A DNA stretch of 64,000 nucleotides from Mycobacterium sp. URHB0044 (GCF_000620625.1 NZ_JIAW01000001.1:682001-746000); one strand, 5' to 3'; shown: positions 18,462 through 27,722, counted from the first letter of the stretch. The notes: a model not told the origin generated them from the sequence alone. A program made the numbers and translations.

Positions 18462-19097
18462 TTGAATGACTCTGTAGAACAGACTGATTCACCAGCCTCC
18501 CCGTCCTCTGGCGTTTCGCGGCGACGCTTCTTCGGCTGGACCGGCACCGCAGTCGCCGCATCGGCGGGCGCAGCGGTCGCCGTGGCCAAGCTCAGCGGCG
18601 ACGACACTGAAATGGCCGCCGGCGACGCGCACACGGTGCACGTGGAGTGCACCGTCAATGGCACCGCCGAGGGCCTTGACATCGACCCACGGACCACGCT
18701 GCTGGACACACTGCGCGACCAGCTCGACCTGACCGGAACCAAGAAGGGCTGCGATCACGGCCAGTGTGGGGCCTGCACGGTGCACGTCGACGGGAAGCGC
18801 GTGCTGTCGTGTCTGACGTTGGCCGCCACCCTGCACCGCCGCACCGTCGTCACGATCGAGGGCCTGGCCGACGGAGACCGGTTGCACCCAGTACAGCAAG
18901 CGTTCATCGACCACGATGGACTGCAGTGCGGCTTCTGCACCCCTGGCCAGATCATGTCCGCCGCAGCACTTCTCAACGAAGGCAACGCGGGCACCGATGA
19001 GCAGATCCGGGAGCGGATGTCGGGCAACCTCTGCCGATGCAGCGCCTATCCCTTCATCGTCGAGGCCGTCAAGACGGCCCGGGATCGGATGGCTTGA
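18462..19097 (+). CDS. Tat-exported 2Fe-2S subunit of xanthine-oxidase-family dehydrogenase (PaoA/YagT-like)
   Basis: A 211-aa iron-sulfur subunit. The twin-arginine signal SRRRFFGWTG (19-28) precedes a hydrophobic Ala-rich segment, so the enzyme is exported folded. The plant-ferredoxin-type cluster uses C97, C102, C105 (GCDHGQCGAC) and C117. The second cluster uses C156, C159 (QCGFCTPGQ), C191 and C193 (CRCSAYP). The TTG start is chosen because AGGAGGG lies 8 bp upstream (18447-18453). It passes electrons from the molybdenum site to FAD. The next gene starts one base after this stop. Confidence 0.92.
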   Translation: MNDSVEQTDSPASPSSGVSRRRFFGWTGTAVAASAGAAVAVAKLSGDDTEMAAGDAHTVHVECTVNGTAEGLDIDPRTTLLDTLRDQLDLTGTKKGCDHGQCGACTVHVDGKRVLSCLTLAATLHRRTVVTIEGLADGDRLHPVQQAFIDHDGLQCGFCTPGQIMSAAALLNEGNAGTDEQIRERMSGNLCRCSAYPFIVEAVKTARDRMA

Positions 19098-19098
19098 C

Positions 19099-20076
19099 AT
19101 GCGGCCCTACGCGTTCAGCGTCGCGCGCACCGTGCGCGCGGCGACCGACCACACCGCGACCGACGCGATGTTCTTGGCCGGCGGTACGACGCTGGTCGAT
19201 CTCATGAAACTGGAAGTGCTCACACCGGCCCGCGTCGTCGACATCAACGGACTGCCGTTGACCGGGATCACCACCGGCGCCGACGGTTTGCGGATCGGGG
19301 CGCTGGAGCGCATGGCCGCCGTCGCCGAGCATCCCGGCGTTCGCCGGGACTTCCCGCTGATCAGTCAGGCGCTGGAGCTGAGTGCGTCCCCGCAATTGCG
19401 CAACATGGCGAGCATGGGCGGAAACCTGCTGCAGCGCACCCGGTGCGGATACTTCCGTGACACGACGGTGCCGTGCAACAAGCGCGACCCCGGCTCCGGC
19501 TGCCCGGCGGTGACGGGCTACAACCGTGCCCACGCGGTACTCGGCACCTCCGATGCGTGCGTGGCAACCCATGCCAGTGACGTCGCCGTCGCCTTGGTGG
19601 CGGCCGAGGCCACCGTGGTGCTGCAGGGCCCACGCGGAGAACGCGCCGTGGCGCTCGATCGGTTCTACCGGTTGCCGGGTTCCACCCCGCACGTCGAGAA
19701 CGACCTGGGATCGGGGGAACTGGTCGCTGCCATCACCGTGCCCCGACTGCCTTCCGGCACCCGATCGGGCTATCTGAAGGTCAGGGATCGGCAGTCCTAC
19801 GAGTTTGCGCTGACGTCGGTGGCCGCCGCGGTCACCGTGGTCAGCGGCGTCATGACACGGGTACGGGTGGCAGCCGGCGGCGTGGCCACCGTGCCCTGGC
19901 GCCTGCCCGAGGTCGAGAACCTGCTCATCGGCAGGCCGCCGAGCGCGGCGGTGTTCGAAGCGGCCGCTGCAGCAGCGGCCACCGATGCGAGGCCGTTGGA
20001 CCACAACGGTTTCAAACCCCACATGCTGCGTCGAGCGATCGCCCGCGCTCTGGCCGACATCACGGACGTCTCGTGA
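19099..20076 (+). CDS. FAD-binding subunit with extra Fe-S motif (PaoB/YagS-like)
   Basis: A 325-aa flavoprotein subunit of the molybdenum hydroxylase. FAD contacts are AGGTTLVDL (27-35) and RNMASMGGN (101-109). The region RCGYFRDTTVPCNKRDPGSGC (C116, C126, C135) matches the insertion that binds a 4Fe-4S cluster in PaoB, which ordinary xanthine dehydrogenases lack. The ATG at 19099 follows the PaoA-like stop by one base, and the stop overlaps the next start (GTGA at 20073). No signal peptide is present. It is probably carried out with the Tat-tagged partner, as in the E. coli enzyme. Confidence 0.92.
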   Translation: MRPYAFSVARTVRAATDHTATDAMFLAGGTTLVDLMKLEVLTPARVVDINGLPLTGITTGADGLRIGALERMAAVAEHPGVRRDFPLISQALELSASPQLRNMASMGGNLLQRTRCGYFRDTTVPCNKRDPGSGCPAVTGYNRAHAVLGTSDACVATHASDVAVALVAAEATVVLQGPRGERAVALDRFYRLPGSTPHVENDLGSGELVAAITVPRLPSGTRSGYLKVRDRQSYEFALTSVAAAVTVVSGVMTRVRVAAGGVATVPWRLPEVENLLIGRPPSAAVFEAAAAAAATDARPLDHNGFKPHMLRRAIARALADITDVS

Positions 20077-22277
20077 CCGCCCCGCTGATCGGTGGCCAGA
20101 TCTCCCGTGTCGACGGCCGCGCCAAGACCACCGGTAGCGCCCGCTACGCCGCGGACTACCGCGAACCCGAGATGGCCCATGCGGTGTTGGTGCAGGCGAC
20201 CATTGGGCTGGGCCGTGTGACCGCGATGCACACCGCCGCGGCGGCGAAGTCCACGGGCGTGCTGGCCGTCTACTCGCCGTTCGACCCGCTGCGGCTCTAT
20301 CCCGATCCGAGCGGACGCGGCGAGAACTACCAGCCGCTGCAGGATCGCGATGTTCGTTTTCGCGGACAAACGATCGGCGTCGTGGTCGCCGACAGCTTCC
20401 AAGACGCCCGCGACGCCGCGGCAGTGATCACCGCTGACTACGAACAACGGGCGCCTAGGACCTCCCTGACCGACGCCGGGCCGGGCACCAGCATCGCCGG
20501 GGATGACCCGGGGCAGCGGACCTTCCTCGCCCCGGGCGTTACCTCGATCGAGGAGGCGTTGCAAGCTGGCGACGTGCTGGTCGAGACCATCACGAGCCAG
20601 CCCCAGCAGAACCACGCTGCGATGGAACCACATGCCTCCGTTGCGGTTTGGCGTGGCGACCACCTCACCCTCTACACCGGATCGCAACGGCCAGCCAGCA
20701 CCGCTACTTCGGTCGCCGGCCGGCTCGGCCTCCGGCCCGACCAGGTGCGCGTCGTATCCACTTATGTCGGTGGCGGGTTCGGCAGCAAGGCCATGACGTG
20801 GTCGGACGTCGTCCTGGCCGCAGCCGCTGCGCGGGCATTGAACCGCCCGGTCAAGCTGGTGCTCACCCGCGCCCAGGTGTTCACCATCGTCGGGCACCGC
20901 TCCACCGTGCGCCAGATCGTGCGGCTAGCCGCTAGTAGAGACGGAGTGCTCACCGCCGTCAGTCACCAGTCGGATGCAGAGGGCCCCGCCGTGGGCGGCT
21001 GGCCGATGCAGCCGGCCGCGGACACCACCGCCATGCTCTACCGAACCCCGAACATGCACATCGACCAGCGGCTGGTGACCATGGACGTGCCACCAACCTG
21101 GGCGATGCGCGCCCCGCACGAAGCGCCCGGGGCGTTCGCCATCGAAACGGCGATGGACGAACTCGCCGTGGCCACCGGCGTCGACCCCGTCGAGTTGCGG
21201 CTACGGAACTACACCACCACGGTGCCCGGGGAAGAGCTGGTCTGGACCAGCAAGCGGCTCGACGAGTGCTACCGCGTCGGCGCGGCCCGGTTCGGTTGGG
21301 CCCAGCGGCCGGCCGTGCCCGGGTCACGGCGCGACGGGCAATGGCTCATAGGGATGGGCATGGCGTCGGCGATCTACAAGGCGGGGCGCAGCGCCAACGA
21401 AGTCCGGGTCCGGTTCTGCGACGACGGCACCGTCGAAGCCGCTACGTCCACCAGCGACATCGGCACCGGCGCGGCCACGGCACTGGCCATCGTCGTTGCC
21501 GACGCGGTGGGTGTGCCGCTCGACCGCGTCGTCGCGCGCGTCGGCGACACCACGCTGCCGCCCGGGGCGGGGGCAGTGGGATCCCGCGCCACCGGCAGCA
21601 TGACACCCATCGCCCGTGCGGCTGCCGGCGCGGCGATTCAGAAGCTCATCGACACGGCGGCCGCCGATCCGCGCTCGCCGCTGGCGGAGGCCTCCGCGCC
21701 GGTGGCCTATCGCGCAGGCACCCTGCACACCGGTGGCAGCACCATCGACTTCGCGGACCTGTTGCATGCACTGGGCATGCCCGGCATCGAGGCCTCCACC
21801 ACCGGCGACGACTCGGTCCCGGACCCGAATCGCTTCGCCGCGCACAGTTTCGGAGCCCACTTCTGCGAAGTGCGGGTCAACGCCTTCACCGGCGAAACCC
21901 GCGTCAACCGGTTCACCACGGTCGTCGACATCGGTCGCGTCATCAACGCCAAGGCAGCCCGCAGCCAGGTCGTCGGCGGCGTGATCTTCGGCATCGGCCA
22001 CGCCCTGCTGGAGGCTAACCCGATCGAGGAGTCCGGCCGGATGGCGTGCGCCAACCTCGGCGACTACCTCGTCCCGGTCAACGCCGACATTCCCTACATC
22101 GACGCGGTCTGCCTCGACGGCGACGACACCAACTTCAGCGACGTCGGGGCACGCGGTGTCGGCGAACTGGGTACCGTCGGCTCGGCTGCAGCCATCGGCA
22201 ACGCCGTCTTCAATGCCACCGGCATCCGGATCCACGACCTACCGATCCACCCCGAAGATCTGCTGCGCGAAGCCTAA
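20073..22277 (+). CDS. molybdopterin-binding catalytic subunit (PaoC/YagR-like)
   Basis: A 734-aa molybdenum hydroxylase large subunit. It begins with the family's DGRAKTTGSARYAADYR and contains GGGFGSKAMTW, the cofactor-binding QNHAAMEPHA, PHEAPGAFAIETAMDELA, GSRATGSM and the C-terminal GARGVGELGTVGSAAAIGNA, where the Glu of GVGE is the catalytic base. It would oxidise an aldehyde, possibly aromatic as in E. coli PaoC, in the periplasmic space. Start is GTG overlapping the previous stop. No MocA/PaoD-type cofactor-loading chaperone gene is adjacent, so it must be supplied from elsewhere. Confidence 0.92.
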   Translation: MTAPLIGGQISRVDGRAKTTGSARYAADYREPEMAHAVLVQATIGLGRVTAMHTAAAAKSTGVLAVYSPFDPLRLYPDPSGRGENYQPLQDRDVRFRGQTIGVVVADSFQDARDAAAVITADYEQRAPRTSLTDAGPGTSIAGDDPGQRTFLAPGVTSIEEALQAGDVLVETITSQPQQNHAAMEPHASVAVWRGDHLTLYTGSQRPASTATSVAGRLGLRPDQVRVVSTYVGGGFGSKAMTWSDVVLAAAAARALNRPVKLVLTRAQVFTIVGHRSTVRQIVRLAASRDGVLTAVSHQSDAEGPAVGGWPMQPAADTTAMLYRTPNMHIDQRLVTMDVPPTWAMRAPHEAPGAFAIETAMDELAVATGVDPVELRLRNYTTTVPGEELVWTSKRLDECYRVGAARFGWAQRPAVPGSRRDGQWLIGMGMASAIYKAGRSANEVRVRFCDDGTVEAATSTSDIGTGAATALAIVVADAVGVPLDRVVARVGDTTLPPGAGAVGSRATGSMTPIARAAAGAAIQKLIDTAAADPRSPLAEASAPVAYRAGTLHTGGSTIDFADLLHALGMPGIEASTTGDDSVPDPNRFAAHSFGAHFCEVRVNAFTGETRVNRFTTVVDIGRVINAKAARSQVVGGVIFGIGHALLEANPIEESGRMACANLGDYLVPVNADIPYIDAVCLDGDDTNFSDVGARGVGELGTVGSAAAIGNAVFNATGIRIHDLPIHPEDLLREA

Positions 22278-22633
22278 ACGGCGGCCGACGCCTGGTACTG
22301 CGCCACCTGCCAGCCGTCGCCATGCCGGGTGAGCACGACACCGATGGTCGCGTCCACCGCGGGACGGTCGGCGTAACTGAACGTCGCGGCCAGGTAGCCG
22401 AGCACGACATCGTCTGCAGGACTGCGGCTTTCGAGGACGCGGTAGGTGACCGTCATGCCGGCGGGCTGGGAGTCGTAGTACTCGACTACCACGTCACGGC
22501 CGACGCCGTAGGGCCGCAGCCCCTGGAACACGGCGTCCTCGGTGAACACGGCGGACACCCGGCCGGGATCGTGGCTGTCGATCCCGGCCTTCCACTCGTC
22601 CATGACCTCGGTGATGACCTGAGCGGCGTCCAT
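22274..22633 (-). CDS. SnoaL-like/NTF2-fold protein (SgcJ/EcaC type)
   Basis: A 119-aa single-domain protein with the NTF2-like pattern: N-terminal helices (QVITEVMDEWKAGIDSHDPGRVSAVFTEDAVF), then curved sheet strands ending TRHGDGWQVAQYQASA. Such proteins are small isomerases, hydratases or binding proteins with no shared chemistry. It is convergent with the molybdenum subunit gene (4-bp overlap). It follows the SDR gene 1 bp downstream on the same strand, so the two are probably cotranscribed. Function is unknown. Confidence 0.8.
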   Translation of the reverse strand: MDAAQVITEVMDEWKAGIDSHDPGRVSAVFTEDAVFQGLRPYGVGRDVVVEYYDSQPAGMTVTYRVLESRSPADDVVLGYLAATFSYADRPAVDATIGVVLTRHGDGWQVAQYQASAAV

Positions 22634-22634
22634 G

Positions 22635-23348
22635 TCAGTGGCCCGCGCTCTGGCCGCCGTCGACGTGCAGGATCTCGCCGGTCACGAACGGCGCGTTCTC
22701 CAGGTAGAGCACGGCGTCGACGACGTCGGATACCTCACCGACGCGACCCACCGGGTGCAGCGCCGCCAGGGCATCGTATTCCGACGGCCCGTGCATCGGC
22801 GTCCTGATGACGCCGAGTGCCACTGCGTTGGAACGGATTCCCCGCGTGGCGTATTCGATCGCGAGCGCCCGCGTCGCGGCGTTGAGGCCGCCCTTCGTCA
22901 ACGAGGCCAGTGCAGACGGCACTCCGGAGTTGGCGTGCTCGACCAGCGTCGTCGAGATGGTGACGAGATGGCCACCGTCACCCTGCTCGAGCATCCGCGC
23001 CACCGCTGCCCGGGAGACCTCGAAGAAGCCACGGAGATTCACGCCGGTGATGGCGTCGTAATCCTCGTCGGTGTAGTCGGCGAACGGCTTGGCGATGAAG
23101 ATGCCCGCGTTGTTGACCACGGTGTCGATCCGCCCGAAGCGTTCGACCGCTGCGTCGACGATGCGCCGGCCGACGCCGGGTTCGGCGATGTCCCCCGGCA
23201 CGGTCAACAACATTGGGTCGTCGCTGGGGTCGATCGTGCGGGAATTCGCCACGACGGCATAGCCGAGCTTGCGGTATCCGTCGACCAGACCCGCACCGAT
23301 TCCTTGCGATGCGCCGGTGATGAGTGCGACGCGTGGAGTGGAAGTCAT
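22635..23348 (-). CDS. SDR-fold protein lacking the catalytic tyrosine
   Basis: A 237-aa short-chain dehydrogenase-like protein. The NAD(P) motif TGASQGIG is at 11-18 and NNAG follows at about 87. At the usual YxxxK site the sequence reads SALASLTKGG, so the Lys is kept but the Tyr is Ala. The C-terminal PFVTGEILHVDGG is normal. It may be a non-classical reductase or a nucleotide-binding pseudo-enzyme. The ATG at 23348 was chosen because the Rossmann strand starts at once. It is divergent from the LysR gene, which probably regulates it together with the SnoaL-like gene. Confidence 0.85.
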   Translation of the reverse strand: MTSTPRVALITGASQGIGAGLVDGYRKLGYAVVANSRTIDPSDDPMLLTVPGDIAEPGVGRRIVDAAVERFGRIDTVVNNAGIFIAKPFADYTDEDYDAITGVNLRGFFEVSRAAVARMLEQGDGGHLVTISTTLVEHANSGVPSALASLTKGGLNAATRALAIEYATRGIRSNAVALGVIRTPMHGPSEYDALAALHPVGRVGEVSDVVDAVLYLENAPFVTGEILHVDGGQSAGH

Positions 23349-23474
23349 GTTCGTGCTCCTTCTTCGTGATGATGCCAACCAGAACGCGACGTGGTCCACC
23401 CGAAGTCCGGATTGGCAGGACCGGTTGGCTCGCTGCTGGTAGGCGCAGGCTCGCACTGCACTACGCTGACCCGT

Positions 23475-24398
23475 GTGGAGCTGCGACAGCTGCGCTACTT
23501 CGTCACCGTGGCCGACGAGCTGAACTTCGGCCGGGCCGCCGAACGGCTGCGCATCGCGGGTCCGTCGCTCTCCCAACAGATCAAGGCGCTCGAGCGTGAC
23601 CTCAAGGTCCAGCTGTTCGACCGCGACCGCCGTTCGGTGGCGTTGACGGCCGCCGGCTCGGCGCTGCTTCCGCGGGCGCGGGCCCTGGTCGGTCAGGCCG
23701 ACGAGCTACGGCGCCACGCGCTGGGTCTGTCGTCGTCGGAGCCCGTGCGGATCGGGTACGTGCAGTGGTGCCCGACGGACTGGGCGGAGCGGGCCGCGGG
23801 CGTGGCGCAGGTCCGGATGGACACGTGGGTCATGCCCTCGCATGCACAGGCTGCGCGCGTCGCGGACGGCAGCCTTGACCTTGCGATCTGCTGGGTCGAG
23901 AAGGCCGATCTGCACACGCTGGGACTCGAGGCCCGACTGGTCGGCGCCGACCGGCTCTACGCGTTGAACGTCGGACGGGACTCGTCACCCGTCGCCGCGG
24001 CCGACCTGACGGTGCTGGTTGACGCCGATGAGGCGAGCTGGTCGTCGTGGAACAGGTTTGCCGAGCAGTTCGCGGCCGAGACCGGCGCCCGGGTGAGCCG
24101 CGTCGACGACGGGGGAGTGACGGGTTCGACCTTCTACGACCACGTCCGCAGGCTCCGGCGTCCGGTGTTGAACAATCCCAAGGGGCAGAACGACGCAACG
24201 CCGCCGGACATGACGCGGCGGCCGGTGCAGCACCCGATTCCGATGTGGACGTGGTCTCTGGTGTGGCGACGTGGCGAGCCGAATCCGTTGGTGCACGCCG
24301 TCGCCGATGCCTTCACCGCGGGCGTCGACGGATCCAGCCTCACCGAACCGGGAATGTGGCTGCCTGCAGACGATCCGCACCGCGCATCGGCGGGCTGA
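23475..24398 (+). CDS. LysR-family transcriptional regulator
   Basis: A 307-aa LysR protein starting VELRQLRYFVTVADELNFGRAAERL, the standard winged helix-turn-helix (recognition part GPSLSQQIKALERDL) in residues 1-60. An effector-binding domain follows from about 90. GTG at 23475 is used because it gives the exact family N-terminus; an upstream ATG at 23391 would add 28 unrelated residues. It is divergent from the SDR/SnoaL pair, its likely target. Its last 59 bp overlap the end of the convergent MFS gene. Confidence 0.9.
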   Translation: MELRQLRYFVTVADELNFGRAAERLRIAGPSLSQQIKALERDLKVQLFDRDRRSVALTAAGSALLPRARALVGQADELRRHALGLSSSEPVRIGYVQWCPTDWAERAAGVAQVRMDTWVMPSHAQAARVADGSLDLAICWVEKADLHTLGLEARLVGADRLYALNVGRDSSPVAAADLTVLVDADEASWSSWNRFAEQFAAETGARVSRVDDGGVTGSTFYDHVRRLRRPVLNNPKGQNDATPPDMTRRPVQHPIPMWTWSLVWRRGEPNPLVHAVADAFTAGVDGSSLTEPGMWLPADDPHRASAG

Positions 24399-25521
24399 GT
24401 TCACGGCAGCCCAACCGCAACCACGCGGCAGTGAGCGCCGACGCCGCCACCACCACTGCAGAGGTCAGCAGCGCGTAGCGAAAGCCATGATGCAACAGGG
24501 GTGTCACCACGAGCGGTCCGACGATCTGACCCACCGAGTACCCGGCGGTGAGCACCGCCACGGCGCCGGGGAAGGCCAGCGCCCGGCCCGCTGCCAACGC
24601 CATGGTGCTCACTCCAATGAACGTGCCGCCGAACGCCATTGCGCCGATCAACGCGGATGCGGTGCCACCGATGAGTGCGGGCAGGGCGATTCCCGCGGCC
24701 TGAACGACCAGCGCCACGACGAGCAGCGCCGGGCGTGACCAGCGCGCGCTCGCCATCGCCCACAGGGCCGCCGACGGTGCGGCGGCCAACCCGACCAGCA
24801 ACCAGGCGCCGTTGCCCAACCAGCCCGGTGAGGCCTGGCCGATGGCCGCGACGAGGAACGTTCCGGCGATGATGTACCCGATCCCTTCCAGCGTGTAGCA
24901 CACCAGCAGAACCAGGAACCATCGCCGCGGGCCCGCTCGCTCGACCGAGGTGGGGGCGGGCGCAGGACCCGCGCCACGCATGTGCCATGCGATCGCCCCC
25001 ACCGCGGCGGCGAGTGCCGCCGCCGCCCACCACGCGGTGCGCCACCCTGCAGCAGGCAGGACCAGCACCATGGCGCCGGACAGGGCGATGCCGATGCCCA
25101 CACCACCGAAGCCCCACCCCGGCAGCTGCGCCGACCGGCCGCGGGCGTGGTCCAGCATCCAGTCGACGGCGATGACGAACAGCACTGCGCTCGCGAACCC
25201 GGCGACGGTGCGGATCGCCAGCCAGGCGATGACGTCGTGCGTGAGCGGCATCAGCGCCAGGCTCGCGACGATGGCGATGAGTGCGAACCGCCATGTGGTG
25301 GTGGTCCGGATCAGCCGGGGTGCTGCCACACCCGCGAGCGCCCCTGCGAGGTAGCCGACGTAGTTGGCAGTCGCGAGACCGCTCGCGCCTGCCGGGCTCA
25401 ACCCGGCCTGCGACGTCATCAGCGGCAGGATGGGTGTGTAGACGAACCGCCCGATGCCCATTGCGGCCGCCAATGCCGCTGCGCCACGGGCGATGTGGAC
25501 GTGTGAGCGATGCCAGGCCAT
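24340..25521 (-). CDS. MFS transporter, YbfB/YjiJ family
   Basis: A 393-aa protein with about 12 membrane segments. It starts ARGAAALAAAMGIGRFVYTPILPLM, typical of the YbfB/YjiJ group, and has PGWGFGGVGIGIALSGAMV and TLEGIGYIIAGTFLVA, also seen in that group. Substrate is unknown; some relatives are linked to export. It is convergent with LysR and its start faces the LLM oxidoreductase gene across about 170 bp. No Shine-Dalgarno-like site stands out before the ATG. Confidence 0.88.
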   Translation of the reverse strand: MAWHRSHVHIARGAAALAAAMGIGRFVYTPILPLMTSQAGLSPAGASGLATANYVGYLAGALAGVAAPRLIRTTTTWRFALIAIVASLALMPLTHDVIAWLAIRTVAGFASAVLFVIAVDWMLDHARGRSAQLPGWGFGGVGIGIALSGAMVLVLPAAGWRTAWWAAAALAAAVGAIAWHMRGAGPAPAPTSVERAGPRRWFLVLLVCYTLEGIGYIIAGTFLVAAIGQASPGWLGNGAWLLVGLAAAPSAALWAMASARWSRPALLVVALVVQAAGIALPALIGGTASALIGAMAFGGTFIGVSTMALAAGRALAFPGAVAVLTAGYSVGQIVGPLVVTPLLHHGFRYALLTSAVVVAASALTAAWLRLGCRELSPPMRGADRLQAATFPVR

Positions 25522-25689
25522 ACCGTCATCGTGGCCATCGCGCTACGACGGCGCCACGACTCGTTTGCTCCCAGCTATGAGGCACCGCCTCACAGCTGCG
25601 TCCAAATGGTCGGGTGTAGACAGGAGGCGCGGGAATATCGACATGGTGGCCGGCGTTGCGACGCCGGACGACGTCAGTTAGGTGCGCAC

Positions 25690-26520
25690 ATGAAGTTCGG
25701 AATCTCCACATTCGTCAACGACGACGCCATCGACACGGTGTCGCTGGCCCGCGCGATAGAAGAGCGCGGGTTCGACTCGCTGGCCATCGCCGAGCACACC
25801 CACATTCCGGCGAGCCGGGAGACTCCCTATCCGATGGGCGGCGACCTGCCCGGCATCTACTACCGGACACTCGACCCGTTCGTCACCCTCGCTGCGGCGG
25901 CGGCCGTCACGACCAGCATCCAATTGATCACCGGCATCGCCCTGCTCATCCAGCGTGACCCGATCGTCACCGCGAAGGAGGCCGCCAGCATCGATCTGAT
26001 CTCGGGCGGCCGGTTCGTGTTCGGCGTGGGCGCAGGGTGGAACATCGAGGAACTGCGCAATCACGGCACCGATCCGAAAACTCGTGGTGCGCTGCTGGAC
26101 GAACGCATCGAAGCCATCAAGGCGCTGTGGACCGCCGAACCCGCGGAGTACCACGGCAAGTACGTCGACTTCGACGCCTCCTACCTTCGTCCGAAGCCGG
26201 TCCAGAACCCGCACCCGCCCATCCTGATCGGCGGTGACTCCGATGCCACCGTCAAGCGGGTGATCCGCCACGAGGCGGGCTGGATCTCGAACCCCTTCCC
26301 CGTCGAGCACATCAAGCGCCGCGTCGACCAGATTCGCGACGGTGCAGGCCACGACGTCCCGCTGACGACCTTCGGCACGCCGATCGATCAGGAGTACTGG
26401 ACCGGTCTCGAAGGCCTGGGCTACGGCCAACTGAACCTCCTGTTGCCGACCAAGCCGCTGGACGATTCGCTCCGACTGCTGGACGAGTACGCCGAGCAGG
26501 TCGCCAAGTACCGAGGCTGA
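25690..26520 (+). CDS. LLM-class flavin/F420-dependent oxidoreductase
   Basis: A 276-aa luciferase-like TIM-barrel oxidoreductase: MKFGISTFVNDDAI, GFDSLAIAEHTHIP, TGIALLIQRDPIVTAKEAASIDLISGGRF, GVGAGWNIEE and ALWTAEPAEYHGKYVDF. The wording is the TIGR03619-like actinobacterial F420 group, common and numerous in mycobacteria, so F420 is the probable cofactor. ATG at 25690 is the obvious family start; the open frame extends upstream but with unrelated residues. Substrate is unknown. It appears monocistronic. Confidence 0.88.
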   Translation: MKFGISTFVNDDAIDTVSLARAIEERGFDSLAIAEHTHIPASRETPYPMGGDLPGIYYRTLDPFVTLAAAAAVTTSIQLITGIALLIQRDPIVTAKEAASIDLISGGRFVFGVGAGWNIEELRNHGTDPKTRGALLDERIEAIKALWTAEPAEYHGKYVDFDASYLRPKPVQNPHPPILIGGDSDATVKRVIRHEAGWISNPFPVEHIKRRVDQIRDGAGHDVPLTTFGTPIDQEYWTGLEGLGYGQLNLLLPTKPLDDSLRLLDEYAEQVAKYRG

Positions 26521-26598
26521 GTAGGCGCCGTCACGACACCACAAGAATCTTCCAAGGCTCCCTCGGCACTGTCGTGCCATGAGCACTGGAAGACGTCC

Positions 26599-26850
26599 AT
26601 GACGACCATCGCCGTTGCCGGCGCCGTTGGCTGGCTGCTGATCATCGGCGTTGGACTGCGGTTCGGGGCTGCGGCGAAGCGCGGTGACGAAATCGCCAAG
26701 GCGATGCGGCGCAATCGTGAGCTGCGCGACGGGTACGGCCAGGTCATTTCCCTGGATCGGCACAGAAACGCTCAGCGACCGGGCGAGGTTCACCGCGCGA
26801 CGGCAATGCCCTCGCTGACGAGGATCTCGCGGATCGCGTCGAACTCCTGA
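26599..26850 (+). CDS. small putative membrane protein
   Basis: An 83-aa reading frame with one N-terminal membrane segment (IAVAGAVGWLLIIGVGLRFG) followed by a basic, charged cytoplasmic-type tail. Relatives cannot be named. The ATG has GGAAG about 9 bp upstream. The last 61 bp run antisense into the end of the aldolase gene, so the true gene, if real, may be a shorter ancestor that lost its stop. Without it the 26521-26789 gap would hold nothing visible. Confidence 0.4.
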   Translation: MTTIAVAGAVGWLLIIGVGLRFGAAAKRGDEIAKAMRRNRELRDGYGQVISLDRHRNAQRPGEVHRATAMPSLTRISRIASNS

Positions 26851-27722
26851 TCCACCAGGGGAAGCAGCGGATCCGCGCACCGTGGCGACGCGATCACGCC
26901 GCGAAGGTACTGCGCGGCCTTGAAGGCGCCCAATGCCGCTGCGGTGAACCCGATCCGGGACCGGTCGGCGACGTCGATGATCGTGAACAACCGCAGTAGT
27001 CGCTCCTGCTCGGCGGTTGCCGCGGACCAGTCGCCGGCGGCCGCCGCTCGGCCCAGCCTGACGTAGCCGTCGGGATCGACGTTGCCCAATCCGGGCACCT
27101 GTCCGTGCGCGCCCAGCCGCAACGCGACGTCGGTGACGGTCTCCGAACCGGTGAACACCCGCAGGCCGGAATCCGCCGTCGCGAGCAGAATCTGGCGGAA
27201 GGCGGTGAGGTCACCGCTCGAATCCTTCAGACCGGCAATCGTTCTCGAGGCCGCCAGCGTCTCGATCGCGCGGCGCGGCAGCCGGGTGTTCGTGGCGCTC
27301 GGAATGTCGTAGGCGATCACCGGCACGTCGACGGCATCGGAGATGAGTTGAAAGTGCCTCACCACCTCGTCGGGGTGCGGCGCGACGTAGAACGGGCCGG
27401 TCGATACGACGGCCGCGGCACCGCGCTTGGCCACCGCCCGTGCGTGGTCGATGACGCGTGAGGTGCCGGTGTCCACCGCACCAGCGACGACCGGGACCTG
27501 ACCGCCCGCGACGCTCACGGCGATCTCGACGGCCCGGTACCGCTGCGCGTCGGAGAGTAGTGCCGTCTCACCCGACGAGCCGCCGACGAACAGACCGTCG
27601 ACGCCTGCCGTGATGAGGAAGCCGCACAGCCGTTCCATCGAGGCCGTGTCGACCTCGCCGTCGTCGGCGTCGAGCGGCGTGGTGAGCGGTGGAATGACGC
27701 CACCCAAGGTGCTGGCGCTCAT
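26790..27722 (-). CDS. DapA/NanA-superfamily aldolase or lyase
   Basis: A 310-aa class I aldolase of the dihydrodipicolinate synthase/N-acetylneuraminate lyase superfamily. The signature GSSGE is at 48-52, the catalytic Tyr is in IAYDIPSATNT (Y138), and the Schiff-base Lys is in AGLKDSSGD (K166). Substrates in this family are pyruvate plus an aldehyde or the reverse cleavage of a 2-keto-3-deoxy acid. Next to it (4-bp overlap) is a NanT-like transporter, so it probably splits an imported acidic sugar. It is not specifically NanA by motif, and a 2-keto-3-deoxygluconate-type aldolase is equally possible. Confidence 0.85.
   Translation of the reverse strand: MSASTLGGVIPPLTTPLDADDGEVDTASMERLCGFLITAGVDGLFVGGSSGETALLSDAQRYRAVEIAVSVAGGQVPVVAGAVDTGTSRVIDHARAVAKRGAAAVVSTGPFYVAPHPDEVVRHFQLISDAVDVPVIAYDIPSATNTRLPRRAIETLAASRTIAGLKDSSGDLTAFRQILLATADSGLRVFTGSETVTDVALRLGAHGQVPGLGNVDPDGYVRLGRAAAAGDWSAATAEQERLLRLFTIIDVADRSRIGFTAAALGAFKAAQYLRGVIASPRCADPLLPLVDQEFDAIREILVSEGIAVAR

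Noticed and set aside
26790..27722. Naming the aldolase nanA or dapA
   Set aside because: Catalytic Tyr and Lys are shared by the whole superfamily. Context suggests acidic sugar cleavage, but substrate-specific residues cannot be assigned without alignment.
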